A DNA stretch of 64,000 bases from Plecoglossus altivelis (Eukaryota > Chordata > Actinopteri > Osmeriformes > Plecoglossidae). The position numbers were made by a program, and so were the translations under genes. The notes under the pieces are model-generated. The model was not told the DNA's origin. It saw only the letters and a list, made by a program, of their open reading frames with translations, and made no database searches. Within the stretch, counting starts at the first letter, position 1. Each line of letters starts with the position of its first letter. This document shows, in pieces, positions 1-10,420 of the stretch. The DNA lies in assembly GCA_036571765.1 (NCBI GenBank), contig BROE01000013.1:14138999-14202998 (forward strand), read 5' to 3'.

Positions 1-737
1 GTTGACAATGACATACTGTAAGCTTAGATCAACAGACAAGTCTACTCCTTTTAGTTATACATTTTCTAAATCGGGAAGCTTTCGAAAAACTCATCTCCTT
101 GTTTCCTTGCTCCTCAATGACCTTGAAATACCAGTCTTACAGTTTCATAAGAGTCATTTTCTTCAGAAGAGATATCTCGAGAGTTAAACAGGTTATGTCA
201 ATGTGTATTACATGACACTACGTGTCAAATATCCCTGTTCTTTTTCAAACTCAACAAAGAGCTTGTCATGCAATCAAGTCTCTATCCAACCTGGTGGTTC
301 ACCAAGCACATTTGATCAAACCAAAAACTGGTTTCTCCAAGATCTAACCTATCGACCGTACATCCTCAGTAGGGTGCAAATGGACTATTCACCATATGGC
401 AATAACCAATCAACTACTGAAAACACACAATTCATTTTAATGCATGTACAAAGTGTACTTTCTATACTTCTGTAATATAGTGGAATGACAATGCTTATCT
501 GGTTTTGGGAGACGTTACTGAGGAGCCAAAGATGTGTTGGCAAAAACATCAAGTTTCCAAATGCAAGGACCAATAGTAGACTGAAACAGAGGGCATGTTA
601 GATCAGATCATTTTCCTAAGAAATGAGTAATGCTTAAGATATCATATTTCATATGTCTTCCAGGAGACTTAACTGATTCAACTTGTCTGACATACTAACC
701 TGAACAAAGCTCCTGCCCGCTGCCGCCTGCCTGCCTG

Positions 738-779
<42 letters not shown>

Positions 780-830
780 ACCTGCCTTACTGCATTATTT
801 TGTTCAAGTTGGTGATAATCATCAGACAAG
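1..830. repeat. Long direct repeat, copy 1 (left end outside window)
   Basis: This block is repeated almost base for base at 3683-4561, in the same orientation. Both copies begin with gttgacaatgacata, share long identical stretches (for example around 330-600 and 3990-4250), carry a CCTG-type tract near the right end, and end at a shared catcagaca just before position 830. Copy 2 lacks about 27 bases present here near 92-118. The similarity stops abruptly at the right end. The left end of this copy may lie outside the window. No protein is recognised in it. The family is unknown: it may be a dispersed element or a recent duplication. Confidence 0.88.
724..787. repeat. (CCTG)n microsatellite
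   Basis: A nearly pure run of the tetranucleotide CCTG with a few interruptions, inside the right end of direct-repeat copy 1. The matching tract in copy 2 is longer and more interrupted, so the two have changed length since duplication. Confidence 0.9.
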
Positions 831-858
831 AGCATTGGTTTATTGTTTCCAGAAGAAA

Positions 859-1128
859 CATCCATCCATTGTCTACTGCTAATCCCTGGGAGGGATTGCA
901 GTGCCGCTTGTCCCCATGTTGGGGTCACGGGTGACCGGAGCCTAACCCAGTAGCTTTTGGGCAATAGGCGGGGTACACCCTGGACTGGCGCCAGCAGTCG
1001 CAGGGCTAACACAGAGACCAATCAACCTATCACACGCATGTCTTTTGGATGGCGGGAGGAAGCCGGAGTGCCCGGAGGGAACCCACGGTAACATGGGGAG
1101 GACATGCAGACTCCACCCAGAGAGATCA
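859..1128. mobile_element. Common teleost dispersed repeat (family not assigned)
   Basis: The stretch starts with catccatccattgtctactg and continues through recognisable pieces such as ggggtcacgggtgaccgg, gggtacaccctggac and ggaggaagccggagtgcc to an end near catgcagactcc. This word order matches a very abundant interspersed repeat I know from many teleost genomes. It is inserted between direct-repeat copy 1 and the C19orf12 gene. It carries no usable protein frame. A repeat-library search would name the family. Confidence 0.68.
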
Positions 1129-1130
1129 TG

Positions 1131-1923
1131 TGATGTTGAGACGAAACATTTAGTTCTTAATTTTCACATCAGATTCATAACAAGAAGTAGCAAGTAGTTC
1201 CATCAGTCACAGTAGTCATAAGTGATCTCCACCTTAAGTGAAAATCAAAAACATAATTTGGCATTGTATTATCTAGAAGACTGAGGTAAGGATTGAATCC
1301 CAGGATTGTGTTATTTAAGGTTTAATTGCTGGTTGATGCAATTATGTGTTTTATGTACACATAGGAGGAGGGTATGAGTGGATTTAATGACCTACCTTTC
1401 GGTTTGGACTTCATTTGTACTTCTTGATAGAAAAGTATTGGTTTAATGCCGAACGCAATTGTCAGTAGGTTAATTACTTTTCATGTATTATTTAATAGGT
1501 ATTCGGATGCAATTTGAGACTTATTCATTGAGACAAGTACCTTTTTATGAATCAATCACACATTGGGTCAATTGTGACCATAGACGAAATTGATTATTTT
1601 GAACTTGTGTATCTTTAGATGCTGCTTAAAAAAAGAGAAACAAAAAAACTCATATCAAGCCTAAATAAGAGCCCTTCCAAACTCTTTGTCACATAATATG
1701 ACGTGACAAACACTGTGTACCGTGAAAAAAATGTGCTTTCTCTTTTGATATCTCAGCAGTTTTGATGATGAGCTAATAGCAGTTTATTGCCAGCAGATGG
1801 CACTCTCCACAACTAGGAAAATCGAAACCTTAGTAACGGGCCAATCTTAGAAATAAGGATGCTTCATTCCCCTTGTGAATGACAAATGTAGCACTAACAC
1901 CAGACTGGCTGTTCTTCATCTTA
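1131..1923. other. Region upstream of C19orf12, no gene seen
   Basis: AT-rich single-copy-looking sequence with no convincing reading frame. It should hold the promoter and a 5' untranslated exon of the C19orf12 gene. A splice acceptor (cttcatcttag) ends at 1923, just upstream of the coding start at 1968, which supports a separate upstream leader exon. I could not place that exon or its start site. Confidence 0.4.
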
Positions 1924-1967
1924 GGTGTCTCCCAGGTAACTGCGGGTGATCTTCTGTGACTGTAGCG

Positions 1968-2649
1968 ATGGTGAAGCGTATGGAAGATGTCATACATCTG
2001 TGCTGTGAACTGTCTGCCGACCAACAGATCAAGGTGGCGGTGGGGAACTCTGGCAAGGGAGCAGCGGTGGCCAAAGGAACTAAAATTCTCGGAGGCCTTC
2101 TTGGTGGGCCCCCGGGGAGTGCTGTGGGTGAGGAACCAATGACTTACACATCTCCAGCATCACACCAATTCATACCCCCAAACACTGTCTGCAACGCCTG
2201 CTGTACATCACATGGTGGCGCCACATCCCTTATCTGAGACCAGGTCAGGGAGCCAGGAGTGAGTGCAGTACAGCCTAAACATACAGACTAACGACTTTGA
2301 TTCAACATGTCTCTTCCTTGTCCATTCTACTTCTATCCACTCTCTCCTCCTCCTCTCTTCCTCCATCCTGTTCCTCCTAGGTGGTGCAGTGGGGCGCATG
2401 CTGGGAAGCAAGCTGACCAGCAGTGAGTTTCGACCCCTCCCTGACATCCTGAATGAGCTGTCCCCCAAACAGCGGGAGAAGCTGTACGCTAGAGTCAAGG
2501 CTGCCCTCAGCTTGCTCGAATGGGCAGACAAGGAAGAGCTGGTTACCTCGGTGAAGGGGGATGATGTGCTCCAAAAGCAGGTGATGGAGGCACTGCTTGG
2601 CTACGTTACCAAGGAACTGAAAGGGAAGGTGCAAGGGAATGGAGACTGA
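1968..2649 (+). CDS. C19orf12: C19orf12 homologue, small membrane protein of mitochondria/ER
   Basis: Two coding exons, 1968-2127 and 2381-2649, join through GT-AG sites (gtgctgtgg^gtgagg and ttcctcctag^gtgg) to give 142 residues ending in tga. The junction restores the glycine run GGPPGSAVGGAVG, the hallmark of this family. The C-terminal part (LEWADKEELV, LQKQVMEALLGYVTKEL) also follows the human protein closely. Residues of about 31-66 form the glycine-rich hydrophobic hairpin thought to insert into membranes. The human protein is 141-152 residues and is linked to mitochondria, ER contacts and lipid handling; mutations cause the neurodegeneration MPAN. The start was put at 1968 because the upstream in-frame GTG at 1956 is not a likely start; a longer N-terminus from an upstream exon, as in one human isoform, cannot be excluded. 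The gene converges on plekhf1. Confidence 0.93.
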
Positions 2650-3159
2650 TGCCTGTTGGATGAACCAAAATACAACTTCCAGCACAGATGTACAACGTTT
2701 TTATGAAGGGACTTTCTTTTGTGTAGTAGTGGTGGTGGGGGAGAAACAGGGTTGCTGTGAGATGGCCAGGGATTTTATTGTTTATTGTTACACAACTGTA
2801 TGGGTCAATCTTGCAATAAGTAAACAGGGACCTTTCCTATGTACTATTGCCTGTAGAGATTAATCATTAATGCGTGTCCTTAACTATAATTAACCATATA
2901 TGTAAAAATGAGACTCATGGATTCTCTTGGAGAAGAAAGGTTAGCACAGAGTATATATGAATGCATTTGAGTAAATGAATCACAATTTTTATCAAAGAGA
3001 TCATTGCAGGCAGTGTGTAATTGAGTTTCTTGTATGTGCTGCATGTGTATGAAAATATCACCATTGATATTGCAGTGAATGCAGTGAATGTGTACGGGGG
3101 AAAAAACGTTGATACCAGTATTTGTTTTGCCCTTGTATAATTATGACACAAGTTGATGA

Positions 3160-3165
3160 AATAAA
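3160..3165 (+). terminator. Polyadenylation signal of C19orf12 homologue
   Basis: An AATAAA hexamer lies 511 bases after the stop codon at 2649 and is the first good signal on this strand. It implies a 3' untranslated region of roughly 0.53 kb and places transcript cleavage near 3180-3190, well before direct-repeat copy 2. Confidence 0.6.
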
Positions 3166-3682
3166 GTTTACAGGTAACACTTATGAAGTGTACCCTTTTG
3201 AGTGAATGTATTGTTAATTCCATTTTGAAGAACATGACTGAGTAAGCAAGTAGCAGAATGAGGAAATTATGTTCCTTAGGAAATAACGTGTCTTTCAACC
3301 ATTTCTTAGTATTTCATTGTACGCACAACCTACCAAATACTCCTTCCTGATTGTCGATAGAGAGGATACTATTACACAACGTTTGCTGAATCGCCCAGGT
3401 TAAAACTAGCTTGATTCTGGCTTCAGAATCTACCAGAGAAACGCTCTAAAATATATAAACATTGGATAGTATCAACAGTTCAAGTTATGTCATTCATTTC
3501 TCAAGAATGACATGACTGGACAACGTTTAGTAGTGCTGCTGTATTGTACATCTGCACATGTTGTATGCAAGTTGAGTGCCACTAGTTTATTGTTTATTGA
3601 GTACTTTTTCCACTGTCTGGGACGGCATTGTCATGCTGAGGGCAGCTGCTTTGACCACTTTGACCTAAGTCTGCTTCCAATG

Positions 3683-4410
3683 TTGACAATGACATAATGT
3701 AAGCTTAGATCAACAGACAAGTATACACCTTTTAGTTATCTATTTTCTAAATCAGGAAGCTTTCGGAAAAAATGACCTTGAAATACCAGCCTTGCAGTTT
3801 CATCTGAGCCATTTTCTTCCGAGCAGATATCTCAAGAGTCAAACAGGTTATGTAGATTTGTATTACATGACACTACGGCTCAAATATCCCTGTTCTTTTT
3901 CAAACTCAACAAAGAGCTTGTCACGCAATCAAGTCTCTATCCAACATGGTGGTTCACCAAGCTCATTTGATCAAACCAAAAACATGTTTCTCCGAGATCT
4001 AACCTATCGACCGTACATCCTCAGTAGGGTGCAAATGGACTATTCACCATATGGCAATAACCAATCAACTACTGAAAACACACGATTCATTTTAATACAT
4101 TTACAAAGTGTATTTTCTATACTTCTGTAATATAGTGGAATGACAATGCTTATCTGGTTTTGGGAGACATTATTTAGGAGCCAAAGATGTGTTGGCAAAA
4201 ACATCAAGTTTCCAAATGCAAGGACCAATAGTAGACTGAAACAGAGGGCATGTTAGATCAGATCATTTTCCTAAGAATGACAGATGCTTAAGATATCATA
4301 TTTCATATGTCTTCCAGGAGGACTGAACTGATTTCTAACCTTGTCTGAGATGTACTAACCTGAACAAAGGCTGCCTGCCTGCCTGCCTGCCTGCCTGCCG
4401 CCTGCTGCCG

Positions 4411-4442
<32 letters not shown>

Positions 4443-4561
4443 TGCCTGCCTACCTACCTGCCTGCCTGCCTGCCTGCCTGCCGGCCACACTGTCTGCCTG
4501 CCGCACTGCCTGCCTGCCGCACTGCATTATTTTGTTAAAGTTGGTGATATTCATCAGACAA
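3683..4561. repeat. Long direct repeat, copy 2
   Basis: Second copy of the block at 1-830, in the same orientation, so the two copies flank the C19orf12 gene. It begins at gttgacaatgacata and ends at catcagaca. It differs by scattered single-base changes, a deletion of about 27 bases after 3769 and a much longer CTGC/CCTG tract. The sequence immediately before and after is unrelated to that around copy 1. The copy begins with TG (counting 3682) and ends with CA, as a solo LTR would, but no matching target-site duplication is visible, so the type of element stays open. Confidence 0.88.
4371..4530. repeat. (CTGC)n/(CCTG)n microsatellite, interrupted
   Basis: About 160 bases of CTGC units with CCG, TAC and GGCCACACTGT interruptions, inside direct-repeat copy 2. 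It is more than twice the length of the tract in copy 1. Confidence 0.9.
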
Positions 4562-4571
4562 AATTATACAT

Positions 4572-4577
4572 TTTAAT
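4572..4577 (-). terminator. Candidate polyadenylation signal of plekhf1
   Basis: TTTAAT on the plus strand reads ATTAAA, the commonest variant signal, on the minus strand, 317 bases beyond the plekhf1 stop. No AATAAA was seen closer. It falls just outside the edge of direct-repeat copy 2, which would put the plekhf1 3' end right at the repeat boundary. Confidence 0.35.
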
Positions 4578-4893
4578 TGTATTTTAATATTTTGCTAATA
4601 TGACAAAGTGCATTTGATGAGTAAAGACACCTGCAGTAATACAGTTTTCATCATAGTTGTCACTTACTGTTAATATTACACAGAAAAAGACAGACCAAAG
4701 CTTATTATACACTATTTACAGGCGGTTTCGTCCTTATTAAAGATTTAAAAACAATATAGTTTGATATATACAGTTTCCTACAGCACATCTTCACATTTGA
4801 TCTGAAGATGTTTTACAACTATAAAAAAAAACTATGTTCACATCTCTGGTAGAGCACTTTTGTTCACTAATTAAGTTTACATTAAGTACATAG

Positions 4894-6024
4894 TCATGTC
4901 ATTGTCACCCATGCTGGTTTCACATGAGCTGGGTTCAGAAAAACATACGTTGAAGTGGAGGGGAACTGAGAGTCTACCCAGTTGCAGGGGGCACCATCCT
5001 CCATCCTGTCTTCTTCCTCGTCGCTGGAGGGCTCATACTCCGGAGCAAGATGATCGTCTTCATCAGAGCCGCAGTTTATCCCGTCACTGTTTCCCCTTGG
5101 TCGCAGCTGGTCCTCAACCCCCTGGTCCTGGAGACCGAGGGTACACCGCTTGCAGATTCTGACAGGCTTGGAGGAAATGTGTGGGAGCACGGCCCGGGCC
5201 TTAGAGCAGGGGTTGCATACGATGAAGCCACAGGAACGGCAGTGGTGGCGCCTGTGAGTGACGGTAAACTTGCCAAAACAGCGCATGCAGATGGCGGAGG
5301 CCCGGTCGGGGATCCAGGTGACGGCGAAGGAGTTGCTGGGTTTGCGGCCAGCCTTCTGCAGCCACTTGGTCCGGCATTCCTCGATGTGCTCCATCCAGGC
5401 CTGCTTCTCCTCAGAGGAGGAGGCTGACACAAAGAAGGACTTGCGGGGGGTCTTGATCAGCCATTGGTTTTTCATGCTCATCCCGTCCTCCAGATCTTCC
5501 AGTTCAATGTCCTCTGAAGAGGGAGGAAGAGGATGGAAGAGGGAGGAAGAGGGAATCACCACGGGGAAGGCATAAAGGAGCAGGGGAAGCAGGCGAAAGG
5601 GAAGAAATCACAATTAGTAACAAAATAATGTGTTGGAAAAATTGACCAATCTTATCATCACTGGCCTTATGCATTGAAGGAAGAGAAATAAATGACCAAA
5701 CTAAAAGTCTTAAGCCTGTGACCTAACCCATCTCGACACCTGCCTAAGCTGCCTCTGGGCTATTTCTTGTCCTATGTTTCTGAGAGGCTCACCAAGGGGG
5801 ATGATCTTCTGCTTCTCGTGCCAACGGCCATTTAGTATGATGCTGCCATACACTAGCACATCATTGAACAGGAAGAAGACTCTGGGCTTTGGCCGGCGCC
5901 GACACAGCTTCATCAGCCTGCCCTCTCCAACCAGGACCCGACCCGGATTTGCCAAAGGCTTCGCGCACGGACCAAAGGAATTCTCTACGACCAGAATCCT
6001 TTCAGAGTTCTCTAGGTCCAGCAT
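4894..6024 (-). CDS. plekhf1: Plekhf1 (phafin-1), PH and FYVE domain endosomal protein
   Basis: Two coding exons on the minus strand, 6024-5793 and 5513-4894, give 283 residues (human 279). The ATG at 6024 sits in a good context (ctaccATGc) just behind an acceptor ending in cag. The PH domain covers roughly residues 28-127 (RVFFLFNDVLVYGSI at 48-62). The FYVE zinc finger runs from about 144 to 203: WIPD at 144-147, the basic motif RRHHCRSCG at 165-173, and eight zinc cysteines at 153, 156, 169, 172, 177, 180, 198 and 201, all intact. The tail is acidic (SSDEEED). Family members bind PI3P and other phosphoinositides on endosomes and lysosomes and act in trafficking, autophagy and apoptosis. 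The 279-bp intron (5514-5792) splits a glutamate codon inside the PH domain, at the join of IIPL and EDIELEDLEDG; mammalian PLEKHF1 has, as I recall, an unsplit coding region. pop4 follows upstream on the same strand. Confidence 0.95.
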
Positions 6025-7490
6025 GGTAGATCTGCCGACAGATAGAACATATACTGAGGCAAATTCCTCTAAGGTTTGATGTATCTTTTATTCAACAATA
6101 AAACTTACAAATTATGAAAATGTTAATATCCAAAAATGTGCTATAGGAATCCACTGGGAGCAAAAACCACAGTTTAGGGCACAACATGTCTGTAGGCTAC
6201 AGTGTTCAGAGGACTGTGGTTTTGAATCATCATTTAAGATACTGAAAAGCTAACACCATTATTACTAAAATGATTGACAACTAACACTGGATGCTGTTAA
6301 CAATATCCAGTAACACCAATGTGTTGCAGCTATGAACAAATTGCTGTTTGTTTTACCTTGATTTTCCTTAGATTTGTCAATCTTCTTTTAGCGTTGCCAA
6401 GTCCTCCAGTCAGACATCCACAATGTAGACAGCGAGTGAAAAGTATCAACATGTAAAGTGAGATCTCTAACGCTGAGGTCTCTTTTATAGGTTTCAGTAT
6501 TGCACAAAGGGAGTTTCACAGTGACGCTATTCTAAAACAGGGAGGAGAAGATGCGAGAAATGGTAAACTTGTCCTACCAGTGAAAAGTACCATGCAACCA
6601 TTAACCGTTTCAACTCTTTCAACCATGTTTCAACCAAGACTTTATTTGTGTTTAAAGCTCAAATATCTTCCTTGTGAATGATTCCCAGCACAGATCTTCT
6701 AAGCACAGTATTTTCCCCCAACAATATTGTATATCAAAGACTAAATAATTTTGTCCTTTGAACTACTTTCATTATGTCTTGTAATTAAACTAGTTACATA
6801 GCAATATACTACTCAAAAACGAATGTTGCAAAATTGTAATTTAGTCAACTGTGTGGTCCCGACATACATTTGCAGGACGTCCTAGCAGCAAGTATATATA
6901 TGGTCAGTAGTGCTGCAGGGGATCCTAATATACAAGAAGAGTTGAGATACCAAAGGGGCAGATAATGCTGCTGATGTCATGCACTCTGCTCTAACAGATG
7001 GCCTCCTCCTTAGTCCAATGATTCAAAACTTCTGCACATCTGCTTCTGCAATTTAACATGGAACCATGTATGATGCACTTCCATTTCTTAATAGCATAAT
7101 GTCATTTCCAAATATGCCATGCCTGACTCCTTTAAAACATAATGTAAGACCTTAGCTGTGATATGTTCCATATCCATACCGGCAAACTGTCTGGTGCTGT
7201 TTTGTGGGGTTCACAGGAGTGACTGCAATGTGACAGTATACTTACAAGAGACCATACACTTACACGTATTAAATCTATCTTTAGAAACATCACAGCTCCA
7301 TAGTAGAAAAACAGGCTTGACAGGATACACAAGTATGCCTTTAGCAGGTATGAATGTGCATTCTATCTTGACAGTTTGCAAACAAACATCGCTCTCAGAC
7401 TGGTTTAGCCAAACAGTCCAGGAACAAGGATCACATTCATCTGTATTTTCCCACTCAAGTTGGGGTTTTTACCTGTCATGAAAATATATG
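6025..7490. other. Spacer between plekhf1 and pop4, with a candidate plekhf1 leader exon
   Basis: No protein frame is convincing here. On the minus strand a donor-like site (atcaag^gtaaaa) ends a possible 5' untranslated exon of plekhf1 at 6357, and the acceptor just upstream of the plekhf1 ATG shows that such a leader exon must exist. The transcription start would then lie somewhere above 6400. The rest is AT-rich without visible repeats. Confidence 0.35.
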
Positions 7491-7575
7491 TAACCCTTGT
7501 GCTGCCTGCGGGTCATTGTGATTCGTCTTTCATACCACAGCAGTGGGTCACAGTGACCTGAAGGCACCAGGGTTA
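7491..7575. mobile_element. Short palindromic MITE-like element
   Basis: Begins taacccttgtgctgcc and ends with the near inverse ggcaccagggtta, with an internal gggtcattgtgattcg / cagtgggtcacagtgacc pair that can fold back. Elements with this terminal sequence and a 'gggtca...tgaccc' body are abundant in teleosts. It is non-coding and lies between plekhf1 and the 3' end of pop4. Confidence 0.62.
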
Positions 7576-7894
7576 ACTATTTTGTAGAGTGAAAATATTA
7601 TTTGTTGTTAAATAAGGACGTTTTGTATTTTTCCACTGATTTTCCCCCGTCTTGAAAAGCATTAGAATCCTCATGTGCAGTACGCTTACTGCTATGCCTT
7701 CAACAGAAACATCAAAATGTTTCCACCAGGAAGTCATTTTTTAAATGTATTGATCGGGAAACAGATTCAATTCATATGCATACTAATACATCAGGCCAAC
7801 TCAATCAGGAAATTTCCACCAACAAACACCACCCCATGGTTCCTGCAGTCTATGAATGCAGACAATGTTCAAGACGTCATTGAATATGTCATGC

Positions 7895-7900
7895 TTTATT
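7895..7900 (-). terminator. Candidate polyadenylation signal of pop4
   Basis: TTTATT on the plus strand reads AATAAA on the minus strand, about 400 bases beyond the pop4 stop. It gives the gene a 3' untranslated region of plausible size that ends before the MITE-like element at 7491-7575. Confidence 0.5.
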
Positions 7901-8270
7901 GTTGTATTGCCATACAGCATAAGACAAGGACATCTGTGTGATGTGATATTCAAGTATCTGCATCAACTCCTTGTGGACAAAATGTTACATAAAAAGGCAC
8001 CACTTTGTGACAATGAAGAAAATATGTTGGTGGTTAAGGGGAACTTTGGACTTGTATGTTAGTTGAAATAATCAAATAATAACAAAAAAAATAACCCTTC
8101 TGTATTGGAACTGCTGTATGTGACATGCCAGGAAGTCTTCCTAGCTGTCCCTGATAGGATGCATGGACACCACCCTCAGATCAAGAACAACTCTGAGAAG
8201 AACACACATCTCATCTTCTTTCTTCTGTAATTGCAGAATGTGTCAAGCTGTCCGTGGAGGTACTTTGTTT

Positions 8271-8310
8271 TCGACTTCACAAGTCTATTTTCGACTTCAC
8301 AAGTCTATAG
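8271..8310. repeat. 20-bp tandem duplication over the pop4 stop codon
   Basis: Two copies of a 20-bp unit (tcgacttcacaagtctat plus two bases), 8271-8290 and 8291-8310. On the minus strand each copy contains atagacttgtga, the codons for the last residues and the stop of pop4. The upstream copy (8291-8310) is used; the second lies in the 3' untranslated region, out of frame with the first. Confidence 0.85.
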
Positions 8311-10003
8311 TTCCCTTAACTTTGAACTTCTTAGCAGAGCGTTGACTGGAGCGAAGTTCAAACTTGCTGCCATAAATGTGGGAGACAAAGCCATTGATCT
8401 CCACTGCAAACACGCTATTCCTCTTGGGGATGACTGGAGGAAGAGAGAAGAATGGATCAGGAAAAAGCAGCACCTGGAAAGCAAAACATGAACTGGAATC
8501 TATAAGTTCACCAACCTTTCAGTCTGTCTTCTTTAGTGATGATTTTGAACACGTGCTTGAGCTCCTGAACCAGGATTCCAGAGGCGCCAACATAGGATGG
8601 ACACTTGGACCGAACCACTGTGTCAACACAGCAAAACCAGTGAATATCAAAGAACAACACATTGGTCTCACCCAAATTATCGCAGATTGGAGTGCTCCCA
8701 AACGTGCTTTCCATCCATCTAGCACACGTGTTACCTGTCATGATGGCCCCATGAAAGTCAGCCTTCAAAAGCCTTTGCTGAATGAGCTGTGGATTACTGC
8801 AACAGAGATGAAAACGGCTTCTTGACAAGACACAAATCAATATGAGACTGCAATCCGGAGGAATTTTACTTCAAGCACACACAAACACCTTTGAAAGACA
8901 GAGTGAGAAAGCAAGGCAGACTTGAAAGTAAGGGGAATATTGAAGTTGCCAACGATTCTCACCTATTTGGTTTTAATCCATTGCACAGGTCTACAATGTA
9001 TTGTTTCCATAGTCCATGGAGAGGCAAGAAAAGTAGATATCTACAAATTTGAAGTAGACAACTATCTTGAGGACTTGAGTAAATTTTGACATAATATGAT
9101 GGTTCTTATTGAATACTTTTAGTGGGTTTCAAAATGGTCAATGCAGAAAATTTTATTTCTCAAACAATCCCATTAAGTTTCAACATTAAGAAACGTGTCA
9201 ATATATCAATTTTAAATGTTGAGTTAAAAGGTTACTGCACTAACTTCTGATGTTCTGGTTTCAGCTGAAAGACTTTCATCTCTCTCCTCTGTCTGGCATT
9301 GAGCCCCTTGGCTTTCTTCGGTTCTATCCTTGGAGTCTTTTGTTTTCGGTGCTCTAAAACCACTGCTTTGTGATTCATGTATTCTTCAATCTGCTCCTGA
9401 TTCTTCCCTGGAAGGCTGTTCTTCAGAAAGGCATTGGTGAACTTGTCTGCCTTACATTGAGTGACAAACTGGAACACAAACACACCGACTAATTGTAGTA
9501 AATGGGGGTTCATGCGTGTTAACTTTACATGAAGGAAAGCCTGCTAGCTACACTCACCTGGATGCCTAGAATTTCCGCTTGGCCAGGAGGTAGACTGTCC
9601 TGCACGATACCTAAAGTTCAGGAAACTCTTAACAAAATGAAGACATATGGCAAGGAAAGAAACAGTGTCGCTTGCTAGCTAACAAAGGCTAACTTGGCAC
9701 AACCACCCTCGTTAACACTACTGAATAAAATAAAAAAGCATTCACTGACATACATTTATCTGTAGCAAGTCACGCTAGTATTCTCTTAAACAATAGAAGT
9801 TCAAACTCGGATTGGGGTACTGTTAGCTACGGTTGTATTCTTAATGTCTACAGTACAGCGCCTAGAAAGTAGATCAGTAGTTGGCTACAGTTCCGCAAGC
9901 TAACGAGATATTTGGCTATGTAGCTAAGATAGAGTCTCCCAAAAACACTTATTCTACAGTTTTTTGTGTTAGGGTCATTTTAAGAATACTTACGCTCCTC
10001 CAT
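8297..10003 (-). CDS. pop4: Pop4 (Rpp29), RNase P/MRP protein subunit
   Basis: Seven coding exons on the minus strand: 10003-9994, 9610-9558, 9468-9245, 9040-8963, 8796-8735, 8617-8516 and 8433-8297. All junctions keep frame at GT-AG sites and give 221 residues (human 220). Diagnostic stretches are AVVLEHRKQKTPR, KKAKGLNARQRREMKVF, FLPLHGLWKQYI, RLLKADFHGAI, SKCPSYVGASGIL, HVFKIITKEDRLKVIPK and the end KKFKVKGTIDL. The second half (about 122-221) is the UPF0086/Rpp29 beta-barrel, which contacts RNA and the other subunits; the N-terminal third is basic and less conserved. The protein is nuclear and nucleolar and serves tRNA 5' end maturation (RNase P) and rRNA processing (RNase MRP). The first coding exon holds only ATG GAG GAG and one base. 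The transcript runs toward plekhf1, in the same direction. Confidence 0.95.
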
Positions 10004-10420
10004 TGTGACTGAACTGTGTTAGTATTGCTCCCAGACAATGTTATTACTGTGTCTAAGTAGCTACGAATAATGGAAAGTCTAGCATAGACGAGAAATTGTT
10101 CTAGCTAGCACTAGCAAAGTGTGGATTAGCAGTAGTGGTAAAGCTATCCCACGAACAACACATGGATCTCTAATGTACGTGGCTTATCAGAAAATGTAAT
10201 CAAGATTTCCAGATCTAACCAGTCAACAAATAAATATGGAATACACACTATCTGTAGTGAATCGTTAGGTTAAAATTAAATGGTGCACCGGTCTACTTCA
10301 CAGCGAAACACCAACACGCTAGGTGGCGGTGTGACTCCATCGAAGGCGTGGAGCAGATACTTTCTGCCAGACTTTATCATGACGAATTAGAATTGATTCG
10401 TTAAGTCATAGTATTTGATG
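10004..10420 (-). promoter_or_regulatory. Presumed pop4 promoter and 5' leader
   Basis: Placed by position only: immediately upstream of the pop4 ATG and its short first exon. The stretch has scattered CpGs (clustered near 10300-10355), no clear TATA box, and no gene on the other side for many kilobases, so nothing suggests a shared bidirectional promoter. The exact transcription start is not visible. Confidence 0.35.

Noticed and set aside
695..1021. 108-codon minus-strand frame
   Set aside because: It runs from a dispersed repeat into the CCTG microsatellite (Arg-Gln-Ala-Gly repeats).
2915..3298. 127-codon minus-strand frame
   Set aside because: It overlaps the 3' untranslated region and polyadenylation signal of C19orf12 and is rich in Phe/Ile/Leu from AT-rich sequence.
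385..4228. Similar 62-codon minus-strand frames at 385-573 and 4040-4228
   Set aside because: The similarity only reflects the direct repeat; both are short, without motifs, and start inside the repeated block.
3682..4561. Direct-repeat copy 2 as a solo LTR
   Set aside because: TG and CA ends are present, but flanking bases do not form a target-site duplication and no promoter or polyadenylation layout typical of an LTR was seen; left open, not called.
5050..5575. Long plus-strand frames (88-125 codons) over plekhf1
   Set aside because: They are antisense shadows of the plekhf1 exon, whose minus-strand product is clearly the real one.
8376..8825. 149-codon plus-strand frame
   Set aside because: It is antisense to pop4 exons 5-7 and crosses their splice sites.
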